53,210 nt of DNA from Pseudomonadota bacterium (GCA_023391815.1 JAEWAF010000085.1:1-53210); one strand, 5' to 3'; shown: positions 18,756 through 25,409, counted from the stretch's first letter. Notes: generated by a model not told the origin, from the letters alone. Program-made: numbers and translations.

Positions 18756-18785
18756 GCCAGTGTGGTTCGAACCACAACCGCTGGC
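18756..18785 (-). ncRNA. Acceptor/T-arm minihelix-like element
   Basis: On the minus strand GCCAG, a CGGT bulge, then TGTGG, TTCGAA, CCACA and CTGGC fold into a closed two-part hairpin. It resembles a tRNA T arm stacked on an acceptor stem with the D and anticodon arms missing. About 80 bases upstream (18790-18863) hold no other convincing tRNA arm. It may be a decayed tRNA or a deliberate minihelix. Confidence 0.35.
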
Positions 18786-18863
18786 GCAAACGCTCACCAA
18801 GACCTCGGTGACGATGAGCTCCCCCGTCGCAGCGGTCGGCGCTCATCAGAATTCTGGATCAAT

Positions 18864-18889
18864 GGCAGGCGGACCGATTTCCGCCTGCC
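18864..18889 (-). repeat. Ten-bp hairpin just after the HNH gene
   Basis: GGCAGGCGGA pairs perfectly with TCCGCCTGCC over a 6-base loop, starting five bases after the HNH stop codon. No U-run follows in the leftward direction, so it may act in RNA stability or processing rather than as a terminator. Confidence 0.5.
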
Positions 18890-18893
18890 GTTT

Positions 18894-19466
18894 TCATGCG
18901 ACCAAGTGCATTCGCGAATTCCTCGGTACGCCACGGAGCAGGAACTCCATTTGGTCGGCGAGGATCTTGCGGTTCCTCAGGATGAAAGCCTCGTATCGGT
19001 TCGGAACATACGGTACGAAATGCAGCTTCATCCCTGCGGCTTCCGGCGTGCGGTTTGCCTTGCGGTTGTTGCACGGCTTGCACGCGGCGACGAGATTCAT
19101 CCAGGAATCCTCACCGCCCCTGGAACGCGGCACGATGTGCTCCATGTCGAGCTGATCGTGGCGGAACCGATGTGCGCAGTAAGCGCAAACATAGCGATCC
19201 CGTGCGAGCAGCATCTCCTTCGTGAGCGTCGGCACCTGGTCGAAGTTGCGGACGATGAAATCCTTGCCTTTGATCGCGATGATCGAGCTCGCCCGGATGA
19301 ACGACTGAATCCCTGTCGCGCGTTGCAGGCCGCCACGAAGCAGGAACTCGTTCGTGCCTATCGCCCACGCAATCATGTCAGTCGCGTAGTAGTGCGCGGC
19401 TTGGCGCACGTTGACCCACCGGTGCGGAGCGCCGGTGACGTCGAGCGTGAGAATGTACGGACTCAT
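18894..19466 (-). CDS. HNH endonuclease embedded in the tRNA array
   Basis: Predicted nuclease of about 190 residues. The C-terminal half has a zinc-binding HNH core: CAYC, then LDMEHIVPRSRGGEDSWMNL, then CKPCNNRKANRTPEAAGM. The catalytic EHIVP and the final asparagine/arginine cluster are intact. The N-terminal half (SPYILTLDVTGAPHRWVNV, AAHYYATDMIAWAIG) is shared by a widespread family of HNH proteins. A strong AGGAGG lies seven bases before the ATG at 19466, so I prefer that to the GTG at 19472. It sits between tRNA-like elements on the same strand and would be co-transcribed with them and the slipin gene. Whether it cuts DNA or RNA is unknown. Confidence 0.85.
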   Translation of the reverse strand: MSPYILTLDVTGAPHRWVNVRQAAHYYATDMIAWAIGTNEFLLRGGLQRATGIQSFIRASSIIAIKGKDFIVRNFDQVPTLTKEMLLARDRYVCAYCAHRFRHDQLDMEHIVPRSRGGEDSWMNLVAACKPCNNRKANRTPEAAGMKLHFVPYVPNRYEAFILRNRKILADQMEFLLRGVPRNSRMHLVA

Positions 19467-19515
19467 GGTCACTCCTCCTATGATTTAATGACGGCGCGAT
19501 GCCGATGCGGGTGGA

Positions 19516-19592
19516 TGGTCGTGCAGGATGGGTTCGAACCATCGGTAGCCGGCTCATGAGACCGGTGCGTTAAGCCGCTTCGCCACTGCACG
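19516..19592 (-). tRNA. tRNA-Met(CAT)
   Basis: Complete cloverleaf. A 7-bp acceptor CGTGCAG/CTGCACG is followed by A73 and an encoded CCA. The anticodon loop is CTCATGA (CAT) and the T arm is GATGG-TTCGAAC-CCATC. The D arm (GCGAAGCGGCTTAACGC) resembles Leu/Ser D arms more than Met ones, and the anticodon stem ends in a T-G wobble. It is well paired but has an atypical body. Confidence 0.8.
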
Positions 19593-19616
19593 GGCAGAAA
19601 ATTTTCGCTCTTGAAT

Positions 19617-19698
19617 TGGCAGCCGCTGCCGGATTCGAACCAGCAACCGCTCTCGACTATCGATTGAGCGCTCTCGCCAAAGGTTGAGCCAAGCGGGC
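19617..19698 (-). ncRNA. tRNA-like element with 13-nt anticodon loop
   Basis: Acceptor GCCCGCT pairs with AGCGGCT (one C-C mismatch and a terminal G-T), with G73 and an encoded CCA. The T arm GCTGG-TTCGAAT-CCGGC is good. The anticodon stem CGCTC/GAGCG is perfect, but its loop is 13 bases (AATCGATAGTCGA) instead of 7 and contains TCGA twice, able to self-pair around TAG. It cannot be a normal decoding tRNA without intron-like removal of bases. Confidence 0.6.
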
Positions 19699-19775
19699 AT
19701 GTGAATGTTGGTCTCGATGGCGCGGCTCGCGCGCGGGTCTCTTCGCTCAAACCGAGGCACATCGATAAAGTAAAA

Positions 19776-19853
19776 TGGTAGGGACTGCGAGATTCGAACT
19801 CGCGACCCCCTGCGCCCGAGGCAGGTGCGCTCACCAAGCTGCGCTAAGTCCCT
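19776..19853 (-). tRNA. tRNA-Pro(CGG), array copy
   Basis: Perfect 7-bp acceptor AGGGACT/AGTCCCT, A73 and encoded CCA. The anticodon arm CCTGC-CTCGGGC-GCAGG has anticodon CGG and the T arm is GCGAG-TTCGAAT-CTCGC. The body differs clearly from the conventional tRNA-Pro(CGG) at 47986, so this is a second, divergent Pro isoacceptor gene. A1-T72 replaces the usual bacterial C1-G72, a known recognition pair for proline tRNA. Confidence 0.85.
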
Positions 19854-19933
19854 GAAGAAAGCATGGAGCGGGTGAGCGATCTCGGCTTGTGAGCCATGGC
19901 GATCGGCATGTGCAGTTACGCGTCGTGACAAAT

Positions 19934-20011
19934 TGGGGTGACGTGCGGGATTCGAACCCGCAACCTCCGAGTTCACAGCCCGGGGCTCTATCCAATTGAG
20001 CTAACGCCACC
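19934..20011 (-). tRNA. tRNA-His(GTG)
   Basis: Acceptor GTGGCGT/ACGTCAC (one G-T), an extra G at -1 and C73, the hallmark pair of histidine tRNA, then an encoded CCA. The anticodon loop is CTGTGAA in a CCGGG/CTCGG stem (one wobble) and the T arm is GCGGG-TTCGAAT-CCCGC. All His identity features are present, so this member could be functional. Confidence 0.85.
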
Positions 20012-20060
20012 ATGGTTCGCGTGGTCGGGAAGGCAGAGTTCAACCCTACGTTGAGGCATG

Positions 20061-20138
20061 TGGTGCGACGTGAAGGATCTGAACCTTCGGCCTCCGGCAT
20101 CGCAAACCGGCGCTCTATTCCAGCCGAGCTAACGTCGC
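20061..20138 (-). tRNA. tRNA-Arg(GCG)-like
   Basis: Perfect acceptor GCGACGT/ACGTCGC, A73 and encoded CCA, T arm GAAGG-TTCAGAT-CCTTC. The anticodon loop is TTGCGAT, giving anticodon GCG. Bacteria normally read CGU/CGC/CGA with an ACG anticodon modified to inosine, so a GCG anticodon is unusual. The anticodon stem closes with a T-G wobble. A well-formed but odd tRNA. Confidence 0.75.
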
Positions 20139-20148
20139 GTTGACTGAT

Positions 20149-20188
20149 GCACGCACTTGGGATCGAACCAAGGGCTTCCGCTCGATGG
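20149..20188 (-). ncRNA. tRNA 3-prime fragment (T arm plus acceptor strand)
   Basis: Directly behind tRNA-Asn lies a T arm CTTGG-TTCGATC-CCAAG followed by TGCGTGC, like an acceptor 3-prime strand, then ATCA rather than a CCA end. No 5-prime acceptor strand, D arm or anticodon arm precedes it. It is a tRNA remnant or a deliberate 3-prime-half element. Confidence 0.45.
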
Positions 20189-20263
20189 TGGCTGGCGAGG
20201 TCGGATTCGAACCGACGGTCTCCTGGTTAACAGCCAGGCGCAGCGCCGCTTTGCTACTCGCCA
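20189..20263 (-). tRNA. tRNA-Asn(GTT)
   Basis: Perfect acceptor TGGCGAG/CTCGCCA with G73 and encoded CCA. The anticodon arm CCTGG-CTGTTAA-CCAGG has anticodon GTT and the T arm is GTCGG-TTCGAAT-CCGAC. The D region is GC-rich and lacks the usual AGCTCAG sequence. The cloverleaf is otherwise complete. Confidence 0.85.
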
Positions 20264-20272
20264 AGAGATAAG

Positions 20273-20348
20273 TGGTGCACTGAGCAGGTATTGACCCTGC
20301 GACCTCTGGCTCTTCAGGCCAGCGCTCTACGAACTGAGCTATCAGTGC
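20273..20348 (-). tRNA. tRNA-Phe(GAA) with altered T loop
   Basis: Perfect acceptor GCACTGA/TCAGTGC, A73 and CCA. The D arm is normal. The anticodon arm CTGGC-CTGAAGA-GCCAG has anticodon GAA. The T stem GCAGG/CCTGC is perfect but the loop reads GTCAATA, so the nearly invariant T54 is G and the T54-A58 pair is lost. That should weaken the tRNA elbow. Confidence 0.75.
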
Positions 20349-20354
20349 GATGTA

Positions 20355-20430
20355 TGGCGCCACGGATGGGAGTCGAACCCACGACTTCTCGCTAGACAGG
20401 CGAGCACTCTGGCCACTGAGTTACCGCGGC
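20355..20430 (-). tRNA. tRNA-Asp(GTC)
   Basis: Acceptor GCCGCGG/CCGTGGC (one G-T), G73 and encoded CCA. The anticodon arm CTCGC-CTGTCTA-GCGAG has anticodon GTC and the T arm is GTGGG-TTCGACT-CCCAT. D arm ACTCAGTGGCCAGAGT. Discriminator G73 and the GTC anticodon fit aspartate identity. Confidence 0.85.
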
Positions 20431-20441
20431 AATGATTTGTT

Positions 20442-20516
20442 TGGATCAGGCGCCAGGGTTCGAACCTGGGTTGTCGCATTCAAAGTGCGATGTCCTGCCA
20501 GCTAGACGACGCATGA
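20442..20516 (-). tRNA. tRNA-Gln(TTG)
   Basis: Acceptor TCATGCG pairs with CGCCTGA except for one T-C mismatch; T73 and an encoded CCA follow. The anticodon arm TCGCA-CTTTGAA-TGCGA has anticodon TTG and the T arm CCAGG-TTCGAAC-CCTGG is perfect. The D arm (GTCTAGCTGGCAGGAC) is typical of Gln/Glu tRNAs. Confidence 0.78.
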
Positions 20517-20549
20517 AGAAATCGTGGGCACGGAGCAATGGATAAATAT

Positions 20550-20646
20550 TGGTGCGGGCGACAGGATTCGAACCTGCACATGGCGGAACTCCGATCATTA
20601 CTCGGAGACAGCGTCGGCTTGGAAACGCGCTTCCCTAGCGACCCAC
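20550..20646 (-). ncRNA. Long tRNA-like element, anticodon uncertain
   Basis: About 97 bases ending in an encoded ACCA. T arm GCAGG-TTCGAAT-CCTGT. The acceptor GTGGGTC/CGCCCGC pairs with two G-T wobbles and one C-C mismatch. A strong hairpin CTCCGA-GTAATGA-TCGGAG occupies the variable-arm position but has a 7-base loop like an anticodon arm. The expected anticodon position has only GAC-GCT-GTC. It could be a type II tRNA-Ser-like body with a degraded anticodon arm. Confidence 0.5.
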
Positions 20647-20695
20647 TGAAGTAGCCGTTCGGTGCATCCGCAACCATGTGCCTGGCTGATTACCC

Positions 20696-20758
20696 GCGTA
20701 GCCTCTTCGGCTTTCCCTCTTCATCGTTTTAGGGTCGCGTTTACCTTTTCCGCTACGC
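20696..20758 (-). ncRNA. tRNA-like element without T arm
   Basis: A perfect 7-bp terminal helix GCGTAGC/GCTACGC encloses 49 bases starting with a Leu/Ser-like D region (GGAAAAGGTAAACGCG). No TTCGAA-type T loop or clear anticodon arm is present, and no CCA follows. Either a shortened tRNA relative or a hairpin spacer. Confidence 0.35.
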
Positions 20759-20791
20759 CCGCGTGAACAGTTACACCAAGCGATAAAACAC

Positions 20792-20870
20792 TGGTCCGTA
20801 CTCCGGAGTCGAACCGGGATGTCCGAAGACACTGAGTTCTGAGCCCAGCGCGTCTACTACGCCCTCGAAT
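20792..20870 (-). ncRNA. tRNA-Leu(CAG)-like with unpaired acceptor
   Basis: Type II body: Leu-like D arm (GGCGTAGTAGACGCGC), anticodon stem CTGGG/CTCAG with loop CTCAGAA (CAG), a long variable arm TGTC-TTCG-GACA, T loop TTCGACT and a 3-prime ACCA. The 3-prime strand GTACGG has no partner: the seven bases before the D region (ATTCGAG) do not pair. It is therefore recognisable as tRNA-Leu but broken in the acceptor stem. Confidence 0.6.
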
Positions 20871-20929
20871 CGAATAAGATGCGCGTTGGCTCGACTTACT
20901 CAGAGGAGCGCGCAACGTGCATCGAAAGG

Positions 20930-20998
20930 TGGCGCGGAAGACGGGAATCGAACCCGTAGCTTCGAGTGAAGACTCGCGCTCTGCCAGTTGCACTCCGT
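20930..20998 (-). ncRNA. Degenerate tRNA-Glu-like element, first in the array
   Basis: T arm ACGGG-TTCGATT-CCCGT, 3-prime strand CTTCCGC, G73 and encoded CCA are intact. The 5-prime strand ACGGAGT pairs only over five central positions. The anticodon arm CGAGT-CTTC-ACTCG leaves a 4-base loop (or CGAG-TCTTCA-CTCG, 6 bases), so no 7-base anticodon loop can form, although TTC is present. The D arm is shortened. Confidence 0.5.
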
Positions 20999-21139
20999 AC
21001 ATCCATGTACGTCGCCCTTTGGGTAGCCTCAAGGCTGCGCAAAACGGCTGTCCTGCACTTTGTAAGCTATATCCGCGAAATTCAGAGCGAGTGAGACCCT
21101 CACGCTTTCACGTGCTTCAAAAGAATCTCACTAGCTCCA

Positions 21140-21243
21140 GGCTCTCACCCTCACGTTGGCAAACACATCACCACCGCTTGAGCGCGAATGCGTGCCGCGC
21201 CACTGGAAAATCCAGCGCACGATGCGATGTAAGGGTGAGAGCC
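21140..21243 (-). repeat. Twelve-bp inverted repeat in the array leader
   Basis: GGCTCTCACCCT at 21140-21151 and its exact complement AGGGTGAGAGCC at 21232-21243 bracket 80 bases between the boxA-like site and the first tRNA-like element. In RNA they would form a long closing stem, like the processing stems around rRNA. The enclosed segment also has a small CTGGA-AAA-TCCAG hairpin. Confidence 0.6.
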
Positions 21244-21256
21244 CTTGATCATTCCT

Positions 21257-21270
21257 AATTGTTAAACAGC
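21257..21270 (-). promoter_or_regulatory. boxA-like antitermination site
   Basis: The minus strand reads GCTGTTTAACAATT, differing at one position from the rrn boxA core and its flank (GCTCTTTAACAATT). boxA binds NusB/NusE to make polymerase resistant to termination on untranslated RNA. Its place in the leader of a long untranslated array is what that role predicts. Confidence 0.55.
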
Positions 21271-21652
21271 GTCCTGGCCGAGCGAGCGGCACAGGGGTCC
21301 ATACGCATGCGCGTACGAATCCGTATCGAGGGCTTTACCTCGCGGACGAAACACTGCTTTGGGTGGTTTTCGCCGACCCTGAGTGGGATCTCAGGTGGCT
21401 TGGCTCCCGTGGGTGCCCCGTCCGGCTTGCGCCTTCGGGGCAAAGAGCCCTAAAGGCGATTACCGATCGAGTTCGGTCACGAAGTGGCGATGATTTTTCG
21501 CGACGGGCTGCGACCAGCTACCCGTGATCGACGGGCAGCCGGACGCGGCGCGGTGTGCGCTTGGTCTTTGCATGGCTGTTCCGTGGATCGAGAGCATTTC
21601 AGTTTCGCTTCAGTGGTGCGGCTCGTGGCCGCGTTAGAGTCAAGATGCGCGA
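21271..21652 (-). other. Untranslated leader of the tRNA array
   Basis: About 380 bases between the predicted start and boxA. No coding pattern is convincing on either strand. The length resembles an rRNA operon leader. Small palindromes occur (for example around 21300-21330), but I cannot assign a function. Confidence 0.3.
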
Positions 21653-21680
21653 AAGATAGCACGCTTTATCGAGCGCGCAA
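21653..21680 (-). promoter_or_regulatory. rrn-like promoter for the tRNA array
   Basis: Leftward -35 TTGCGC, 16-base spacer, -10 TATCTT, then a GC-rich discriminator (TCGCGC) and an A/T-rich stretch upstream of -35. The GC discriminator and short spacer are features of stringently controlled rRNA/tRNA promoters. It would start transcription near 21645 toward the array. Confidence 0.45.
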
Positions 21681-22238
21681 GTGTTTCATACAAAAGGATG
21701 GCGCAGATCTCAGCGACTGATGTTGTCCGCTGAATGTGCAGATTACGACGTATCAGGGAGACGCGAATTCGTTCGGGAGCTGGGCGTGTCCCCTCCACGC
21801 TGGGCGCTCTTGCTTTGGTCACGAGCGGGATGAAGTGACCACTAGATGTTTGATTGCCGCTGTAACAGTAATAAAAGCGGAACATGGGACGTGCGTGCTT
21901 CTGATTCTCGATCGCTGTCGCCATCGCCGATACTTGATACGTTCGTACGATCAGAACCTATGATTGATACGAGAATAGCGGGATCGCGGAGCCTTCTACG
22001 CATGAACTGTACGTCCCGAATTATCTTCTGGTGCTTCTAAGGGAACGTTAGGAAGTGCCGCAAAGACTATAAAAATAGGCATTTCGCGTCTTTAGTAGTT
22101 CACAGAGGTGCTCGCTTTCTCAGCCTGAGACGAGCAAAGTATCACCCTGTAGTGGCACCCCAGAGCGACGTTGAGAAACCGTGATTTTGGGGCTGGCACC
22201 CACGAATTTGGAGTGACACCCCAAGAGCGAGGTGGCTT
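21681..22238. other. Gap between array promoter and integrase
   Basis: About 560 bases, AT-richer than its surroundings, with no coding region I trust. It should contain the left end of the integrated element, but I found no copy of the tRNA-Pro 3-prime end here. Three GGCACCC/GACACCC-like motifs just before the integrase (about 22154, 22194 and 22223) could be integrase-binding repeats. Confidence 0.3.
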
Positions 22239-23585
22239 ATGAACAAGCTCACAGACGTAGGGATACGCGCGGTATTGGCGAAACCACGGAACGGCCGCGT
22301 CGAGTTGCCTGACGGCGCAGTGCCCGGACTCACGCTGCGAATTGGAAAAACGCGTGGCGCGACATGGTCGTTGATGATCCGCGTATTCGGCGAGGGAGGC
22401 ATCACCGATCGAGGACATGGGCTGATGGGCCCGAAGCGACGTCTCACGCTCGGCTCATACCCACAGGTCTCTTTGCATGCCGCGCGAGCAAAGGCCAACG
22501 CATACATCGATCAGGCGAGGCGCGGTGAGAGTCCGGTTGAAGCGCTCGAGCGGGTAGCGACGGGGCGCCTCACGGTCGAAGCTCTGGCTGAGAAATTTCT
22601 CACGGACTACGTGCATCTCAAGCAACTACGCGCCGGTGCCAGATACGAGATGGCGATTCGAGCGCACATCATTGGAGGCATAGGTCGGGTGGTGGCCGAC
22701 ATGCTCACTCGCGACCAGGTGCGCAGCCTCATGAAAGAGGTCATGGTTCAGGTGCCTTCAACTCGTGAAGGAAAGACGCGCCGTCGCGGTGGCATCGAAG
22801 CTGCGAGGAGCGTAGTTGCCGTGCTTCGCAAAATGATTAACTGGGGCATTCGTGAGCGGCTGCTGAAGCGCGCGGACAATCCAGTCTCGGGCATGGAGGA
22901 CAACCTGCCGAAGAAGAGGAAGAAGGAGCGTGTGCTGTCTCTGGAGGAAGCGCAGGTCGTGTGGCATGCCGCTGGGACGCTTGGCTATCCGTTCGCTCCG
23001 CTCTATCGCTTGATCCTGCTAACGGGCTGCCGACCGGGCGAGTGGGCGCGATGTCGACAGTCGTATATCGACCTCAAGCAGTCCCTGCTGGTCATCCCGG
23101 CGCAGGCATACAAAAGCGATCACGTGCATGTAGTGCCGCTCGTGCCGGTCGCTGTGCAGATACTCGAACACACGTTGGCGAACTACGCTGGACGACAGGG
23201 CGACTTCGTCTTCAGCGGCACCGACGGTCTGGCGCCGGTATCTGGTTGGTCGAAGGGGCACAGCAGAATGATGCAGGCCGTGACGGCGGTATCCGGCGAG
23301 CGAGGCGTGGTGCCGTGGACTCCGCACGACTTACGACGAACCGTCGCGACGCGGATCGCGGAGCAGCTGGGTGTTGGCGGCGAGCAGTTGATTAAGCGAG
23401 TTCTAGGGCACGCCGATGGCAGCGTCACAGCGATCTACAATCGATATGGCTATGTGAAGGAAATGCGCGAAGTGCTCGAGCGTTGGGCGGAGGATCTTAT
23501 CGGCGCTGAGTTTGATGCTGCGAGCCTATGGCGGGAGTCGGAAGCAAACGCGTATGTGATCGTGGAGCCGACCGAGGCGGCGTAG
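22239..23585 (+). CDS. Tyrosine-type site-specific integrase
   Basis: Phage/ICE-type integrase of 448 residues that would insert and excise the island. The N-terminus is the DUF4102-type arm-binding domain (LTDVGIRAVLAKPRNGRVEL, GLTLRIGKTRGATWS, LTLGSYPQVSLHAARAKA). A core-binding domain lies near 105-200. The catalytic residues are present: Arg in LTGCRPGEWA, the His-x-x-Arg of PHDLRRTVATRI, His in LGHADG and the nucleophile Tyr in AIYNRYGY. It points into the element, with short direct motifs upstream. Integrases of this family commonly use tRNA 3-prime ends; the tRNA-Pro at 47986 is the best candidate, though it lies at the opposite end of the island. Confidence 0.93.
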   Translation: MNKLTDVGIRAVLAKPRNGRVELPDGAVPGLTLRIGKTRGATWSLMIRVFGEGGITDRGHGLMGPKRRLTLGSYPQVSLHAARAKANAYIDQARRGESPVEALERVATGRLTVEALAEKFLTDYVHLKQLRAGARYEMAIRAHIIGGIGRVVADMLTRDQVRSLMKEVMVQVPSTREGKTRRRGGIEAARSVVAVLRKMINWGIRERLLKRADNPVSGMEDNLPKKRKKERVLSLEEAQVVWHAAGTLGYPFAPLYRLILLTGCRPGEWARCRQSYIDLKQSLLVIPAQAYKSDHVHVVPLVPVAVQILEHTLANYAGRQGDFVFSGTDGLAPVSGWSKGHSRMMQAVTAVSGERGVVPWTPHDLRRTVATRIAEQLGVGGEQLIKRVLGHADGSVTAIYNRYGYVKEMREVLERWAEDLIGAEFDAASLWRESEANAYVIVEPTEAA

Positions 23586-23735
23586 GAGCGCGTGCTCGCT
23601 CCGCTGATGGCCAGAGCGGCATTCTGCCGGGCGTCAGCGGCGCACGCGGGGCGAGGACTAAAAGCCCGCTCGGCGGCCGCAACGAGGCGGCGCTGCCGAG
23701 CGCTGAAGCTGACGGGTCATGACGGATGGACCGAG

Positions 23736-24101
23736 TTAGCGTTCAATCAGAGGCGTGCTGGATGTGATGCGTGCGGCGAGCCAGGCCTGCACCTCCGACT
23801 CCACCCAGGCGACACGTCTGGGAGATAACTGCACTCGCATGGGAAAGTCGCCCTGAATCTGCAGCTGATAGATTTTTGTTTTGCTCAATCCGGTGATCGC
23901 TGCGACTTGCGAGAGCCGGAGCATGCGGATCGGTGTGGCGCGCGGTGTATCTTGCTGTACTTCCAGTTGTGCCGGAGTGATTGGAGCGATCGGACGGCCG
24001 GCGAGCGCCCGCGCCTCGTCTTGCCCCGTCATGCGGGCTGGGCGCGCAGCTGCAGGTGAGGTGGGTATCGAACGAAGCGTTCGGGATGGATACGAGTTCA
24101 T
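23736..24101 (-). CDS. AlpA-family regulator / excisionase-like protein
   Basis: A 121-residue protein ending in an AlpA-type winged HTH: RMLRLSQVAAITGLSKTKIY, then IQGDFPMRVQLSPRRVAWVE and EVQAWLAARI. AlpA proteins activate integrase or excision genes of integrative elements. The N-terminal 60 residues are Pro/Ala-rich and probably disordered. AGGAG lies nine bases before the ATG at 24101, so the upstream extension to 24155 is not used. It is convergent with the integrase, as is common in such modules. Confidence 0.8.
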   Translation of the reverse strand: MNSYPSRTLRSIPTSPAAARPARMTGQDEARALAGRPIAPITPAQLEVQQDTPRATPIRMLRLSQVAAITGLSKTKIYQLQIQGDFPMRVQLSPRRVAWVESEVQAWLAARITSSTPLIER

Positions 24102-24718
24102 GATCGTTACTCCTGATGTAACTTCGATGATTGAGCGAACGAAGTTCCAGTTCATAGAGACAGCATCCCTCAGTGGCGAGGAAATGTCAGCGGGGAGTTT
24201 CGCGGAAAATTCGGCGAATTAAATCCCATATATGTGCCGAGTTTCGACCCATTTACGTGTGGCTTTACTCAACTGTTGGGGCGGTATTACTTGATAACCA
24301 TCATTCCTGAAGGGCGGGAAAATGTCAGGTGGAGAAATTGACGAGAATTGATAAAAACAGATGCTGTGTTAGCTCTGTTCGGAGAGGGATTGCAAGGGGG
24401 GGGCTCGGCGGGGCGGTCCGGCGTGGCCATTTCGATATTGGGGCCACCAACCTGCCGGGATTGATAGTCGCTCATGTTCACGGACTGCTGATGGTGCGCC
24501 AGGCGTAAAGGCTGGCCGGCGGAACCTACCGGAGACGGCGAGATAGTACCGTGCGAACTCAGCAAGCCTGCGGGATCGGCGTTATCTGGGAGGGGTGGGT
24601 TTCGCCGGATAATCGGCGAGACTGATTCGTGTCGGCGAACGCTGCATCGGGTGACAAGCGCCGTGTTTCGATCGTATGGGCTATTCGTCACAGCGCGCCT
24701 GTAATAAAGTTAGCAGGC
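24102..24718. other. Gap between AlpA and HEPN genes
   Basis: About 620 bases with no convincing gene. It includes the AlpA promoter region on the minus strand and a GC-rich stretch near 24395-24425 with a G8 run. I see no tRNA, repeat array or terminator. Confidence 0.4.
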
Positions 24719-25409
24719 ATGAACACAGAACATGTAGAGCGTCTACGCCAAATGGTGTCGGGGGGGTGCCGTCGAGTTCATCTTCGAGGCGGAGCAGGCG
24801 CTCAGTCTTATTGAGGCCAGTGGAGCCCACCAAGATTTCCTCAAGAAGCACAACTTCGGCGAACTCTTTGGCACCATCCAGGGGCTTGCAATCAACCAGT
24901 ACGTGCTCGCCGTGACAAAAATTTACGAGAAGCCAAGCAAGCGATATCCGAATGTGAGTCTGCCCTCAGTACTCGACTTCGTCATGGAGAATTCTGAAAC
25001 GCTCTGCCTGCTGGAGCCGGGACTCGTTCGGAGGGGATTTGAGATCTTGGGAATAGGGGCGTCTGAGTTTGATGCTGCGGACAGCGAGGCTAAGAAGAAT
25101 ATAGTGATCGCGCAATGTCTCCGGGCTAGTCTTCCCCACGTCGAGACTCATGATGCTCTGAGAGCGCTAAAAACGCTGCGCGACAAAAGGATCGCGCATC
25201 CGGAGGACATTGACCTGGAAACAATTGAGAAGACGACCTGGGAGCATGCGGAGAAGCTGTTGATCGTGCCCCGTGGAATCGTTGGCATTCTGGGAGATGC
25301 GTATTTAGCCACTGCCTATTGGGATGAGAGAGGCAGTTATCTCGCAAGCATCGATGGATCAAGGGTGGGCCGTACGATGCACCGGCTGATTAACGCAGCG
25401 AACAAATGA
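24719..25409 (+). pseudogene. HEPN (AbiU2-like) gene frameshifted at a G7 tract
   Basis: The ATG at 24719 opens a frame (MNTEHVERLRQMVSGG) that breaks at a run of seven G (24760-24766). Removing one G joins it to GAVEFIFEAEQALSLIEASG and on through the open frame to 25409, giving about 229 residues. The downstream part reads ELFGTIQGLAINQYVLAVTK and contains LKTLRDKRIAHPE, matching the Arg-x(4-6)-His motif of HEPN RNases; the overall helical pattern resembles AbiU2-type HEPN proteins. A truncated product could start at the GTG at 24903. HEPN proteins of this kind are RNase toxins in phage defence. The slip is either inactivation, phase variation or an assembly error. Confidence 0.65.

Noticed and set aside
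17061..22000. Sigma54 (-24/-12) promoter for the array, as expected for RtcR-controlled RNA-repair operons
   Set aside because: I searched by eye for GG-N10-GC with TGGCAC/TTGC flanks. Near misses had spacings of 9 or 11 and poor flanks. No RtcR gene is present either.
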